In this document: positions 18,872-26,973 of the stretch, piece after piece
Layout: each line of letters opens with the position of its first letter
How positions within the stretch are numbered: the stretch's first letter is position 1
NCBI GenBank assembly: GCA_025964435.1
Contig: JAOPYV010000169.1
Location: 1-51,397 of the forward strand
Length of the DNA stretch: 51,397 bases
Direction: 5' to 3'
Origin: Thermoleophilia bacterium
GTDB lineage: Bacteria > Actinomycetota > Thermoleophilia > Gaiellales > SKUG01
Made by a program: the position numbers and the translations under genes
The notes under the pieces: model-generated
Database searches by the model: none
Told to the model about the DNA's origin: nothing
Seen by the model: the letters and a program-made list of their open reading frames with translations, nothing else

Positions 18872-20269
18872 ATGAGCTCCAATCCCCACCACCAGACACC
18901 CCGCAGGACCCTTCCGACGATCGAGCTTCCTCGCTCGCCGTTCGCAACCCCTGCCCCGGTTTCCGCTGCCCCGATGCCGTCAGGCACGTCGATCAACGCC
19001 CTGATCGAGTCGCTGCGCCATGACATCGCTACGCCGGTCTCCGTCTCCACCGCCACGCCTGCCTCCGCCGATGCCGGCGTCGAGCGTGGCATGCCGAGCG
19101 CTCCGCACATCGATGGACCCGTGCCGCACGCCGACTTCCATGCCGCCGTCGAGCGCCGCGGCGCCCGTGAGCGCCGCCACGCCCGCCGCGTCACCGATGA
19201 CCGCCGCGAGTTCGCGTCGCAGAACCTGGCCGCGCCGCAGATCGGACCGCACGACCCGCGGCCCGTCGCCGCGCCGTCGATCCCGGCCACGGCTGTTGCC
19301 GCCCCCGTCCACCGCATCGATCCCGTGATGCCGACGTTGCCGATCGACGTGGTCAGTGCACCGATCGAGCTCGCCGTGCCTGCGCCGCTTGCGCCGCTAA
19401 CGATCACCCCGATCGCGCCGATCGTCCCGGCCACGCTCGACCTGTCGACGATGCCGCCACCAGTGTCGCTCGAGCCGCAGGAGCCCGCGCTCGATTCGAT
19501 TTACGGCAGCAACGCACAGGCCGCGATCGGCCGCCTCGACCCCTTTGGAACTGGCGCCCCGGCTCCCGTCACCCCGGACCACGGCCCTGCCGCTCCGGCT
19601 GCAGCACCGGGCTTGGGCCTCGCCCCTGTGGTTGCCGTCGCCGCCGCAGCACCGTCCGCCTGGTTCGGCGGCAAGGTCGAGGTCGACGACGCGATGCTCG
19701 TCTGGAATTCACCCGGCACGCGCGCCCCGCTGGCGCCTGCCGTCAGCGCCGCGATCCAGCCGCAGCAGGCCGCACGCCCGCCGGCGCAGCAGGCACAGCC
19801 CGTCCAGCAGCCATTCCCGCAGCAGGCTCGCGTTGCCATGCAGCCACAGGCCCAGCCGCAGCCTCCGGTGCAGGCTCAGCCCGCGCAGCAACCGCAGCAG
19901 GCACCGCTGCGCATGCCGTCGACACCACCGCCCGGATTCGAGCAGCTCGCGTCGATCTCAGCGCCCGCGCCCGCCCATGCCGCCACCGCTTCCGCTGCCG
20001 CCGCCGGCGCTCCCGCCGTGCCGCTTGCCGCCGCCGCCACCCTTGGGCTTGGGCTTGGGCTTGCTGGTGCCCCCACCCTTGGTCCGGCTGGGGTTCGAGC
20101 TCCCGCTGTTGTCCCACTTGCCGGTGGCAGTGGTCTTGCGGCGCCCGGTGCCGCCACCTCGGTGCCCCGAAGCGCGCTTGCCAGCCTCATTCGGCTGCTG
20201 CTGATCGTTGGCGTCCCCGCCGCTGCCGGCGTCGCCTTGGCCCTCGGCATCGATCGCTTCGTCTTCTGA
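18872..20269 (+). CDS. Pro/Ala/Gln-rich tail-anchored protein
   Basis: Not recognised. A 465-residue protein, mostly disordered: Pro/Ala-rich throughout with a Gln/Pro/Ala tract near 295-345. It has no N-terminal signal but ends in a hydrophobic helix (LIRLLLIVGVPAAAGVALAL) 7 residues from the C-terminus, as in tail-anchored membrane proteins. A charged patch with HADFHAAVERRGARERR lies near residue 90. GAGG precedes ATG 18872. The last 312 nt lie antisense to the pseudouridine synthase tail, and there the plus-frame codons (many CTT) depart from genome preference, so the tail may have arisen by overprinting. Confidence 0.6.
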   Translation: MSSNPHHQTPRRTLPTIELPRSPFATPAPVSAAPMPSGTSINALIESLRHDIATPVSVSTATPASADAGVERGMPSAPHIDGPVPHADFHAAVERRGARERRHARRVTDDRREFASQNLAAPQIGPHDPRPVAAPSIPATAVAAPVHRIDPVMPTLPIDVVSAPIELAVPAPLAPLTITPIAPIVPATLDLSTMPPPVSLEPQEPALDSIYGSNAQAAIGRLDPFGTGAPAPVTPDHGPAAPAAAPGLGLAPVVAVAAAAPSAWFGGKVEVDDAMLVWNSPGTRAPLAPAVSAAIQPQQAARPPAQQAQPVQQPFPQQARVAMQPQAQPQPPVQAQPAQQPQQAPLRMPSTPPPGFEQLASISAPAPAHAATASAAAAGAPAVPLAAAATLGLGLGLAGAPTLGPAGVRAPAVVPLAGGSGLAAPGAATSVPRSALASLIRLLLIVGVPAAAGVALALGIDRFVF

Positions 20270-21073
20270 TCCAGCAACACCCTCGGCGACCGGCGGCCGC
20301 TTCTTGCGCGCGGGTGCCGTGCCGACGAACTTCTTGAGCCGTCGGATCTCGGGATCCGTCAGCGCCCGCTGCTTGCCGAGCCCGAGCCCACCGAGCACGA
20401 GCGGGCCGTACGCGACGCGCACGAGCTCGATCACGGGATGTCCGACCTCGTCGCACATGCGACGAACCTGGCGATTGCGTCCCTCATGGATGATGAGCTC
20501 GATCAGGCTCTGGTGGTCGCCGGCATCGAGCAGCTTCGCCTCCGCCGGCGCCGTCATGCCGTCCTCGAGCTCGACGCCCTGCGCCAGCTGTCGCACGCTC
20601 GCGGGCGAGATGCGGCCCTCGACCTTGGCGCGGTAGGTCTTCTTCACGCCGAAGGAGGGGTGCATGAGCCGATGGGCGAGGTCGCCATCGTTGGTCAGCA
20701 GCAGCAGGCCGCTCGTGTCGTAGTCGAGCCGACCGACCGGATAGACGCGCACGTCGCTCGGCACGAGGTCGGCGACGGTGCGGCGTCCCTGCGGGTCATC
20801 GAGCGTCGTCACGACGCCCGTCGGCTTGTTGAGCATGAGCAGGCGTGGCGCCTGTGGGCCAACTTCGACGCCGTTGACGAGCACCTTGTCCCCCGCGTGA
20901 ACGCGGTCACCGAGCTTGGCCGTGACGCCGTTCACGGTGACCCGGCCCTGGCCGATCATCACCTCGGAATGGCGTCGCGACGCGACTCCTGCGGCGGACA
21001 TGAACTTCTGGAGCTTGTCACCCTCGACGGGGGTGTCACCGGGCAGCAGGAAGGGATCTTGGGGGGAGGTCAT
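19958..21073 (-). CDS. RsuA/RluB-family rRNA pseudouridine synthase
   Basis: Isomerises a uridine in rRNA. The 371-residue protein has an N-terminal S4 RNA-binding domain (~18-70) and the catalytic motif GRLDYDTSGLLLLTNDG at 114-130 with D117 as nucleophile, then the GRNRQVRRM motif. Residues from ~250 on are a basic Lys/Pro/Gly-rich tail typical of disordered RNA-binding extensions, and it is this tail that overlaps the convergent Pro/Gln-rich gene. ATG 21073 sits 6 nt after TACGCT, with CCCCC directly upstream, so a leaderless message is likely. It lies between aroF and scpB in the conserved backbone. Confidence 0.92.
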   Translation of the reverse strand: MTSPQDPFLLPGDTPVEGDKLQKFMSAAGVASRRHSEVMIGQGRVTVNGVTAKLGDRVHAGDKVLVNGVEVGPQAPRLLMLNKPTGVVTTLDDPQGRRTVADLVPSDVRVYPVGRLDYDTSGLLLLTNDGDLAHRLMHPSFGVKKTYRAKVEGRISPASVRQLAQGVELEDGMTAPAEAKLLDAGDHQSLIELIIHEGRNRQVRRMCDEVGHPVIELVRVAYGPLVLGGLGLGKQRALTDPEIRRLKKFVGTAPARKKRPPVAEGVAGSEDEAIDAEGQGDAGSGGDANDQQQPNEAGKRASGHRGGGTGRRKTTATGKWDNSGSSNPSRTKGGGTSKPKPKPKGGGGGKRHGGSAGGGSGSGGGMGGRGR

Positions 21074-21079
21074 GGGGGT

Positions 21080-21085
21080 AGCGTA
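21080..21085 (-). promoter_or_regulatory. -10 element of the pseudouridine synthase gene (leaderless type)
   Basis: TACGCT on the minus strand, 6 nt before ATG 21073. The intervening bases are pyrimidine, so no Shine-Dalgarno is possible. Confidence 0.5.
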
Positions 21086-21119
21086 CCGGGGAAGGGGGCC
21101 ATCGCGGGTCGGTTGTCGT

Positions 21120-21148
21120 TTGCGTCTCGCGTTCTGGCAGGATAAGCT
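21120..21148 (+). promoter_or_regulatory. Candidate rpsD promoter
   Basis: TTGCGT at 21120-21125 and TAAGCT at 21143-21148 are spaced by 17 nt, giving a start near 21155 and a leader of about 45 nt. Downstream, GCAGGG at 21167-21172 can pair with CCCTGC at 21177-21182 in a small hairpin before the ribosome site. Confidence 0.4.
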
Positions 21149-21199
21149 GCCCCCTGCGATTTGATGGCAGGGAGACCCCTGCGCAATGGAAGGAAAGTA

Positions 21200-21832
21200 A
21201 TGGGACGCTATACCGGCCCCAAGGAGCGTCTCTCACGACGCGCTGGAGTTGACCTCGGCCTCAAGGGCGAGCGTGCGCTGCTCGGCAAGAGCGCGCTGGA
21301 GCGACGCGGCATCCTGGCCCCTGGCCAGCACGGTCGACGACCACGACGCCTGAGCGTCTACGGTGAGCAGCTGCTCGAGAAGCAGAAGGCTCGCTGGTGC
21401 TACGGCCTCCGCGAGAAGCAGTTCTCGACGTACGCCAAGAAGGCGATCAAGAAGCAGGAAGCGGGCACCGTTGCTGGTGAGCGCCTCCTCGCCCTCCTTG
21501 AGCAGCGCCTCGACAACGTCGTGTACCGCCTCGGCCTCGCGTCGACGCGTGCACAGGCTCGTCAGTTCGTGTCGCACGGTCACATCAACCTGAACGGCAA
21601 GCGCTGCGACATCGCGTCCGCCCAGGTGTCCCCGGGTGATTCGGTCGGCCTCCGTCCGAACTCCTCCGTCCGCGGCAAGGCTGCCGACGCACTCGCCGAC
21701 GTGCATCGCGTCCCGAGCTGGGTCGAGGTCGACGGCGACGAGCTGACGGGTCGCGTCCTGCGCCGCCCGACGCTCGACGAGATCGACACGCCGGTCAACG
21801 AGCAGCTCATCATCGAGTACTACTCGCGCTAG
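21200..21832 (+). CDS. rpsD: 30S ribosomal protein S4
   Basis: A primary 16S rRNA-binding protein that nucleates 30S assembly. The 210-residue protein has the S4 N-terminal domain ([27 protein letters not shown]) and the C-terminal S4 fold ([30 protein letters not shown]), ending in the usual LIIEYYSR. No zinc-binding Cys cluster is present. ATG 21200 has GGAAGG upstream. It stands alone rather than in the rpsM-rpsK-rpoA cluster, with its own promoter and terminator. Confidence 0.97.
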   Translation: MGRYTGPKERLSRRAGVDLGLKGERALLGKSALERRGILAPGQHGRRPRRLSVYGEQLLEKQKARWCYGLREKQFSTYAKKAIKKQEAGTVAGERLLALLEQRLDNVVYRLGLASTRAQARQFVSHGHINLNGKRCDIASAQVSPGDSVGLRPNSSVRGKAADALADVHRVPSWVEVDGDELTGRVLRRPTLDEIDTPVNEQLIIEYYSR

Positions 21833-21854
21833 TCCATCCAGTTCAGCGCCACCT

Positions 21855-21892
21855 CGAACGCCCGCCACGGCCCTGCGCCCGGCGGGCGTTCG
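21855..21892 (+). terminator. Terminator of rpsD
   Basis: CGAACGCCCGCC (21855-21866) and GGCGGGCGTTCG (21881-21892) form a perfect 12-bp stem with a 14-nt loop, 22 nt after the rpsD stop, followed by TGTCTT. Confidence 0.8.
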
Positions 21893-22133
21893 TGTCTTCC
21901 GTCAGTGCAGTCCGGCGGAAGCGATTGCCGTGTTGCCGCCGGTACCGGCGCCGGAGATGATCACGACGGAACGCGAGTCGACCACGGGCCAACGAGCGTC
22001 GTGTCGATCAAGAGCGCCGCATCCGCCGATCGAGGCAGCACGGCCGGAGCGCTCAGCAGCATTTCCGCTGCACGAACTCACTGCATGATCCGCGCGTTCC
22101 GGAATGCAGATGAGGCTGCGAGGCGCCGTCGGG
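21893..22133. other. Gap between rpsD and the DUF2269-like gene, no gene assigned
   Basis: Several short frames exist but none has a ribosome site or the high-GC third-position pattern of neighbours. A minus-strand frame ending near 21905 reads GAGTGGNTAIASAGLH before its stop and could be the tail of a decayed gene. I see no promoter or repeat. Confidence 0.4.
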
Positions 22134-22592
22134 TCAGGCGGGCTTGAGCACCATGAGCGCGACGATCGCGACGAGCCAGACCAGCTCGATGCGGGACACG
22201 AGCAGCACGCGACGAATGCGACGCTGGACGTCGGGATGCTCAGGACCGTGCTGGGCAGTCAGCTTGGAGATGCGACCCGATTCCGGGCCGAGGAATCCAG
22301 CACCGGTCAGGAACGACAGGACATAGAGGCCGAGGCTGATGGAGATCCAGGTCGTGTCCGTCGTCCAGGGCCCGTCGTAGACCAGCCAGCCGCCGGCAAG
22401 CACGACGACGAGCGACGCCGGCAGGAAGATGCGCATGCCGATCTTTTCCGCATCGCCGCTGAAGCGCGAGATCGCCACGGCGTCGCCGCGGCCCATCGTC
22501 ATGATGGCCAGCGCCTGGATCGCCATGGCGCCACCGATCCAGACGATCGCGGCCAGCACGTGGACGAACAGTACGAGCTCGTAAGTTTCCAT
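22134..22592 (-). CDS. DUF2269-like integral membrane protein
   Basis: A 152-residue protein with four hydrophobic segments. The opening YELVLFVHVLAAIVWIGGAM is typical of DUF2269/CopD-like small membrane proteins, where a His and a Trp-x-Gly-Gly turn recur. A charged loop (GPESGRISKLTAQHGPEHPD) separates helices 3 and 4. Function is unknown. ATG 22592 lies 7 nt after TAGGGT without a ribosome site. It lies between rpsD and scpB and has its own start signal. Confidence 0.75.
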   Translation of the reverse strand: METYELVLFVHVLAAIVWIGGAMAIQALAIMTMGRGDAVAISRFSGDAEKIGMRIFLPASLVVVLAGGWLVYDGPWTTDTTWISISLGLYVLSFLTGAGFLGPESGRISKLTAQHGPEHPDVQRRIRRVLLVSRIELVWLVAIVALMVLKPA

Positions 22593-22599
22593 GGGGACG

Positions 22600-22605
22600 A
22601 CCCTA
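22600..22605 (-). promoter_or_regulatory. -10 element of the DUF2269-like gene (leaderless type)
   Basis: TAGGGT on the minus strand ends 7 nt before ATG 22592. Confidence 0.45.
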
Positions 22606-22616
22606 CCCCAGCAGAC

Positions 22617-23417
22617 TTACTCGACGCGAGCTTCCGCCATGCGCTCGAGCTGGTCCTTCATGCGAGCGATCTCTTCCTCGCCCGGGCCGAAGCCTTCGAG
22701 CTCGGGGAGTGCACCGAGGCTGCTGAGGCCGAAGGCGCGCTCGAAGTGTGCGGTCGTGCGGAAGAGCACGGCACCGGAGTCGCTGCGGCCAGCCTCCTCG
22801 ACCATGCCGCGCTCAAGCAGGCCGGTCATCGCGGCGTCGACGGAGACGCCACGGATCTTGGCGATGTCCGGGCGGCTGACGGGCTGCAGGTAGCTGACGA
22901 TGGCGAGGGTCTCGATCGCGCTCGGCGACAGGCGCGTGTCACCCTGCGGGCGCACGAGCTTGCCGAGCTGCTCGCGGCACCGGTCGGAGGCGCGGAATGC
23001 CCAACCACCGGCGACGCGCTCGAGCACGATGCCGCGGGAGCCTTCGCCCCACGCCTGCATCATGTCGACGAGGCACTCGTGGAGGTCGTCCTCATCCTGG
23101 TCGGTGAGCTCGGCGAGCTGCGTCGTGGTCAGCGGCGTGGGCGAGACGAAGAGGAGCGCTTCGACCTGGTGCTCGAGCGGCGCTTCGGCCGGCTCTGACT
23201 TCGGAGCGAGCGGGCGCAGCTGCGCGACCTTCGCCGAGGCGTGGTCGGCCTGGGTGTCGATGACGTCATCGTCGGCCTCGGGCGCATCGGCGTCATCGCT
23301 CACGATGATGCCGTCGTCCTCGACTGCCTCGACGGCGGGCTGCTCGGTGCGCGGGCGCAGCGCGACGACGTTCGTCTCGCGCTCGGCCTGCTCAGGATTC
23401 TCGGTGGTCGTGCTCAT
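22617..23417 (-). CDS. scpB: Segregation and condensation protein B
   Basis: Winged-helix partner of ScpA in the SMC-ScpAB chromosome-organising complex. Residues ~80-250 of 266 hold the paired winged helices (VEALLFVSPTPLTTTQLAEL, SAIETLAIVSYLQPVSRPDIAKIRGV). The first ~75 residues are an acidic, probably disordered extension. ATG 23417 overlaps the scpA stop as ATGA, so translation is coupled. Longer upstream frames are shadows of scpA. Confidence 0.93.
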   Translation of the reverse strand: MSTTTENPEQAERETNVVALRPRTEQPAVEAVEDDGIIVSDDADAPEADDDVIDTQADHASAKVAQLRPLAPKSEPAEAPLEHQVEALLFVSPTPLTTTQLAELTDQDEDDLHECLVDMMQAWGEGSRGIVLERVAGGWAFRASDRCREQLGKLVRPQGDTRLSPSAIETLAIVSYLQPVSRPDIAKIRGVSVDAAMTGLLERGMVEEAGRSDSGAVLFRTTAHFERAFGLSSLGALPELEGFGPGEEEIARMKDQLERMAEARVE

Positions 23418-24196
23418 GCTGTCTGGAACTCCGTTTCCCCTGCGGCGCCGTCGGCCGCTTCCCCATCCGCGTCGCCAGTGGCTTCGCGGCGTGTCACTTC
23501 GATCGGGCCGAAGCGCGCATCCTGGCGCAGCTCGACGTGACCGTTCTTGCACAACTCGAGCGCGGCGACGAACGCCACGGCCTGGTCGAGGCGGTTGAGC
23601 CCCTCGATGGCCTCGTCGAGCGTGAACTTGGTGCGCTGGCGCAGCGCGGTGAGCAGGCGCCCGGTCATCTCGCTCACGGACGCATGGCGACCGACGAGGT
23701 GACGGATGTCGACATCGCGCTGCGCGAGCAGGACGGTCATCGACTTGTGCAGGAGCGCCGGATCCATGACCGGACCCTCGTAGACGCCTTCCCGCTTGCG
23801 GCGCACGGGGCGCGACGCGATGCGCCACCAGCGCTGCTGGCCGGCACCGGTGCTGAGCCACTGCGCGGCAGTGCGGAAGGTGGAGTAGCGAACGAGGCGC
23901 TCGAGCATGTCGCCCTGCGCATCGAGGCTGCCGGGCTCCTCGATCTCGAGCTCGACGTCCTGTGCGAGCAGTTCGCGCGCCTTGATCTCCATCAAGGCAG
24001 CGACGAGGAGCAGGAACTCGCTCGCGGTATCGGGATCGACGCGCTGCTGCTCCGAGAGCTGCTGCACGTAGCCGACGACGATCTCCGCCAGCGCGACGTC
24101 CTCGACGCCGATCTCCCGGCGCAGGAGCAGCGTGCAGAGCAGGTCGAATGGGCCGGCGTAGGAATCGAGATCGAGCTGAAGGGCGGCAGAACGCAT
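23414..24196 (-). CDS. scpA: Segregation and condensation protein A
   Basis: Kleisin subunit that bridges the SMC heads. The 260-residue protein opens with LDLDSYAGPFDLLCTLLLRREI, the classic ScpA start (FxGPLDLLLxLI), continues with EFLLLVAALMEIKARELL, and ends in the winged-helix region around FVAALELCKNGHVEL. ATG 24196 is preceded, at 9 nt, by TAGACT. It forms an operon with scpB by a 4-nt overlap. Confidence 0.93.
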   Translation of the reverse strand: MRSAALQLDLDSYAGPFDLLCTLLLRREIGVEDVALAEIVVGYVQQLSEQQRVDPDTASEFLLLVAALMEIKARELLAQDVELEIEEPGSLDAQGDMLERLVRYSTFRTAAQWLSTGAGQQRWWRIASRPVRRKREGVYEGPVMDPALLHKSMTVLLAQRDVDIRHLVGRHASVSEMTGRLLTALRQRTKFTLDEAIEGLNRLDQAVAFVAALELCKNGHVELRQDARFGPIEVTRREATGDADGEAADGAAGETEFQTA

Positions 24197-24205
24197 CGTG
24201 GACGA

Positions 24206-24211
24206 AGTCTA
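24206..24211 (-). promoter_or_regulatory. -10-like element of scpAB
   Basis: TAGACT on the minus strand, 9 nt upstream of ATG 24196; spacing allows a leader of only a few nt. Confidence 0.35.
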
Positions 24212-24249
24212 CCGACCCCGTCGGACAGTGAGTACGCTTCTACTACTGA

Positions 24250-24269
24250 TTGAGGGTGTTGGCCCTCAA
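24250..24269 (-). terminator. Hairpin downstream of the gene at 24277
   Basis: TTGAGGG (24250-24256) and CCCTCAA (24263-24269) pair perfectly around a 6-nt loop, just past the stop of the minus-strand gene at 24277. Confidence 0.55.
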
Positions 24270-24276
24270 CGGGCCA

Positions 24277-24699
24277 TCATCCCTCGGCGAAGGCCCGACT
24301 CAGGCGTGCGATCTGGTGCGGCGTCGGATGCATGTTCGAGCCGTTGCCGATCGCGATCAGGTCGGCATCGATCTTCGGCCGCCCGAACGAGATCGGCTGC
24401 TCGACGATGTCGGCGAGCGCGTTGCGTGCGCGAATCTGGTCCACCGACGCGAGTGCGCTCGCCGTCACGCGCTTGTTGGCAGCCTCGGCCGCTCCACGCA
24501 GTGCGTCGGGATCAGCGGCACGGACATCCATCGGCAGGATGCCACTGCGCTGCGGCGCGACGTGTCGCCCGCCCGGCGTGGCCTTCGCCGTACCCATGAT
24601 GGCGGCGAACTCCTTGTTCGCGCCCTGGAAGTTCGGTACCGCGAGATGCTTCGGCCCGACGATGATGCGCTGCGTGAGTGCTGTCAGTGGATTCGCCAT
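24277..24699 (-). CDS. Uncharacterised 140-residue protein
   Basis: Not recognised. ATG 24699 has a very strong ribosome site (GGGGGAGG, 5 nt spacing). The protein starts MANPLTALTQRIIVGPKHLA, has no signal peptide or membrane helix, and contains an Ala-rich helical stretch (ADPDALRGAAEAANKRVTASALASVDQIRARNALADIV) and a Gly/Asn/His-rich turn before the end. It is divergent from the secreted protein at 24854 and has its own terminator. N-terminal style is like the other signal-less small proteins of the window. Confidence 0.65.
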   Translation of the reverse strand: MANPLTALTQRIIVGPKHLAVPNFQGANKEFAAIMGTAKATPGGRHVAPQRSGILPMDVRAADPDALRGAAEAANKRVTASALASVDQIRARNALADIVEQPISFGRPKIDADLIAIGNGSNMHPTPHQIARLSRAFAEG

Positions 24700-24807
24700 G
24701 ATGTCCTCCCCCAAGGATCGATCTGCCTGCTTGTCGAACTGGTCGATCGCGGACGTTGCAGGGGTGCCACCCGTTGGCCGCTCTTCGGGCCCACGAGCTT
24801 GGCCGCA

Positions 24808-24817
24808 TTGCTAGCAA
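24808..24817. promoter_or_regulatory. 10-bp palindrome in a divergent promoter region
   Basis: TTGCTAGCAA is a perfect palindrome in the gap between the genes at 24699 (minus) and 24854 (plus). A repressor or activator site shared by both is possible; chance is not excluded. Confidence 0.25.
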
Positions 24818-24853
24818 AGGCAATGGATTTGCACGGTGTGTCACCCTGAAGGA

Positions 24854-26644
24854 ATGCCTTGCCTGCGCACCATCTTGAGCCTGACCCTCCTGCTGCTGGC
24901 GCTTGCAGTACCTGCTGCGCACGCCGAGGACGACCATGGCGGCATGCATCCCACGCCAACGCCACCGGTCGCCGGCGACGCCCGCTTCATGCCCGGCACC
25001 GTCGGCCCGGTCGTCTTCCGGGGCACGGCACAGACCGTGGTCGTTCCCGATGGACCCGGCTTCGGCGGCGAGCAGGGACGAACCCAGAACTCCGGTGACC
25101 TGCGCAAGAACAACTACAGCGTCACTGACGCCAACTTCAACAACGTGCTCGGGCTGCTCCCGCGCCACCCCGATACGGGCGCGCCGCTGACGTACGTGCA
25201 GCACATCCAGACCTATGCCGCGGCCGGCTATATCGAGACCTTCGCGCCCGAGACCTACGCGCACATGATCATGCACCAGAACCGCGGCGAGGGCACCGTC
25301 CTGGGCGCCGCTGCCTTCCTCATGGGACTGGTGCGGACCAGCGATGCGGCCGCCCATGGGCTCACGGCGTCGAGCATTCCCGCGACGCTGCCGGGCACGA
25401 GCATCCTGGCGCGCAGCTACGTGCGGTTCACGCGCGACGCCACGGGCCAGCAGTGGGCGCGCGCGCATCACGCGCAGACCGCGTCGGGCGTCTACAAGAT
25501 GCTCGTCGATGCCGGGGTCAACCCATCGACGGCGCTCATCCTCGCCAGCGATGATGGGATCTCCGGCGCGGGTCGCCTCAACGGCATGAACGAGCAGGAT
25601 GGCTCACGCGACGGATTCAACGCCGGCGAGCGCGCGACGTGGGCGTTCGCCGCGCAGCTGCAGGCACAGGGTGGGCTGCCGATCATCATGCACATGATAC
25701 ATGGCCACGACCACGCCGGCATCGACGCGAGCGCATTGACCAAGCCGAAGGTGAACGGGCTGATCGGCATGGCTGCCGACGACCGAAGTGCCTCCGACGC
25801 TCGGGCAGCGGCGCTCTTCGCGGCGCTCCAGGATGGACGCGTCGCAACCCCGGCGACTGCAGCGGCCGACCAGAACCTGACCGTGCGCAACCAGTCGTTC
25901 CTCAAGCCGGCGACCGCACTGCGCGTCGATGTCGACTCCATGGACTGGGAGCAGGCGGTCGGCTCGGTGCGTACCACCAAGGTCCGGGTCAAGAACGATG
26001 GGCCGCACGTCGCGCTCGACGTGGCGCTGACGCTCGCCACGTCGCGCAACCTCCAGCTCCTCTCGATCGGCGCCCCTACCGGCAGCACCTGCTCCGGTGC
26101 CGCGTGCTCGGTCGGCGACGTCTCGGCCGAGACCGATCGCGAGAAGGTCTTCACCGTCACGGTCAAGTTCGTCGGCGGCGGACGCACCTCGCTCACGGCG
26201 TCACTGACCACGTCGTCACCGGTCACCGGCTCGAACATGGTCCGCCAGAAGGAGAACTCCGCGCGGATCGCCTCGAAGGGCACCGTCGGCATGACGACGA
26301 CGGCTCGCAGCTTCCGCTACGCCGCATGTGGCTTCAGCCCGGTGCGTCAGGCGTGCGTGACCAAGCGCGCCTTCGGCACGTCGTTCCTGGCGATCGTCAA
26401 CCCGGCACGTCAGGACGCGCGCTCGTCGCGGCGCACGGTCGAGGTCGTGTACCAGCAGCGCGTCGGCAAGATGTGGAGGACGCGACACACCACGAAGGCG
26501 AGCGTGGATGTCGCCGGCCGTGCCCGCGTCCGCACGGCGAAGAACCAGCTTGCCCGGGGCGTCTGGCGTGTCCAGGTCAAGGCAAGCAGCCATGGGAGCC
26601 TGCTCGGGACGACCAGCGCGCACCGCTACTTCGCCGTGCGCTGA
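24854..26644 (+). CDS. Large secreted protein with His-rich segments
   Basis: Not recognised. About 596 residues with a Sec signal peptide (LRTILSLTLLLLALAVPAAHA) and mature start EDDHGG. Histidine clusters occur near the start (DDHGGMH), in HMIMHQNRGEG and in MHMIHGHDHAG, suggesting metal binding. Residues ~360-460 look like an Ig/DUF11-like beta domain (VRTTKVRVKNDGPHVALDVALTL) containing a CSGAACS pair, and the C-terminal part is basic. The start could also be GTG 24836; GAAGGA abuts ATG 24854, too close for a normal ribosome site. Confidence 0.7.
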   Translation: MPCLRTILSLTLLLLALAVPAAHAEDDHGGMHPTPTPPVAGDARFMPGTVGPVVFRGTAQTVVVPDGPGFGGEQGRTQNSGDLRKNNYSVTDANFNNVLGLLPRHPDTGAPLTYVQHIQTYAAAGYIETFAPETYAHMIMHQNRGEGTVLGAAAFLMGLVRTSDAAAHGLTASSIPATLPGTSILARSYVRFTRDATGQQWARAHHAQTASGVYKMLVDAGVNPSTALILASDDGISGAGRLNGMNEQDGSRDGFNAGERATWAFAAQLQAQGGLPIIMHMIHGHDHAGIDASALTKPKVNGLIGMAADDRSASDARAAALFAALQDGRVATPATAAADQNLTVRNQSFLKPATALRVDVDSMDWEQAVGSVRTTKVRVKNDGPHVALDVALTLATSRNLQLLSIGAPTGSTCSGAACSVGDVSAETDREKVFTVTVKFVGGGRTSLTASLTTSSPVTGSNMVRQKENSARIASKGTVGMTTTARSFRYAACGFSPVRQACVTKRAFGTSFLAIVNPARQDARSSRRTVEVVYQQRVGKMWRTRHTTKASVDVAGRARVRTAKNQLARGVWRVQVKASSHGSLLGTTSAHRYFAVR

Positions 26645-26666
26645 GCGCGGCTTCACTTCCGCTTCA

Positions 26667-26680
26667 CGGGGCGCTCCCCG
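26667..26680 (+). terminator. Small hairpin after the secreted protein gene
   Basis: CGGGG and CCCCG pair around CGCT, 22 nt past the stop at 26644. The stem is short and there is no T tract. Confidence 0.3.
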
Positions 26681-26736
26681 CGCCTGAACGCAGGTCGACT
26701 ACCTTCTGGCTGCTCGCACCAGGAGGAGGCAGACCC

Positions 26737-26931
26737 ATGTTCAGTCGAACGCGAACCGCAGCGTCCCCCATCCGCTGCGCGCTTCGAGCATTGCGTGACC
26801 CATCGCTCGTCGACGGCGCCGGCCCCGTGGTCGATGGCTGCTGCGCCGACCACGGCATGCCGCGCCGCGGCCACGACACCGCTGGCGCGCGGCGCCTGGT
26901 GAACGGCCTGCTGTTCGCCCGCTCGAGCTGA
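26737..26931 (+). CDS. Small Cys/His-containing protein (64 residues)
   Basis: Not recognised. The ATG is preceded by AGGAGGAGG at 26721-26729, one of the strongest ribosome sites in the window, which is the main reason to accept it. The protein is basic with a CCADHGMPRRGH segment near the middle that could bind metal, and has no signal or membrane helix. It lies alone between the secreted protein at 24854 and the aldehyde dehydrogenase. The long upstream frame in the same phase is a shadow of the secreted protein gene. Confidence 0.55.
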   Translation: MFSRTRTAASPIRCALRALRDPSLVDGAGPVVDGCCADHGMPRRGHDTAGARRLVNGLLFARSS

Positions 26932-26973
26932 GCGACCGGCATCACTCCGGAAGGCGACGGGTACGAGCGGTGC

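Noticed and set aside
21905..22147. 80-codon plus-strand frame after rpsD
   Set aside because: No ribosome site, Arg-rich tail, runs into the opposite-strand DUF2269-like gene; treated as non-coding.
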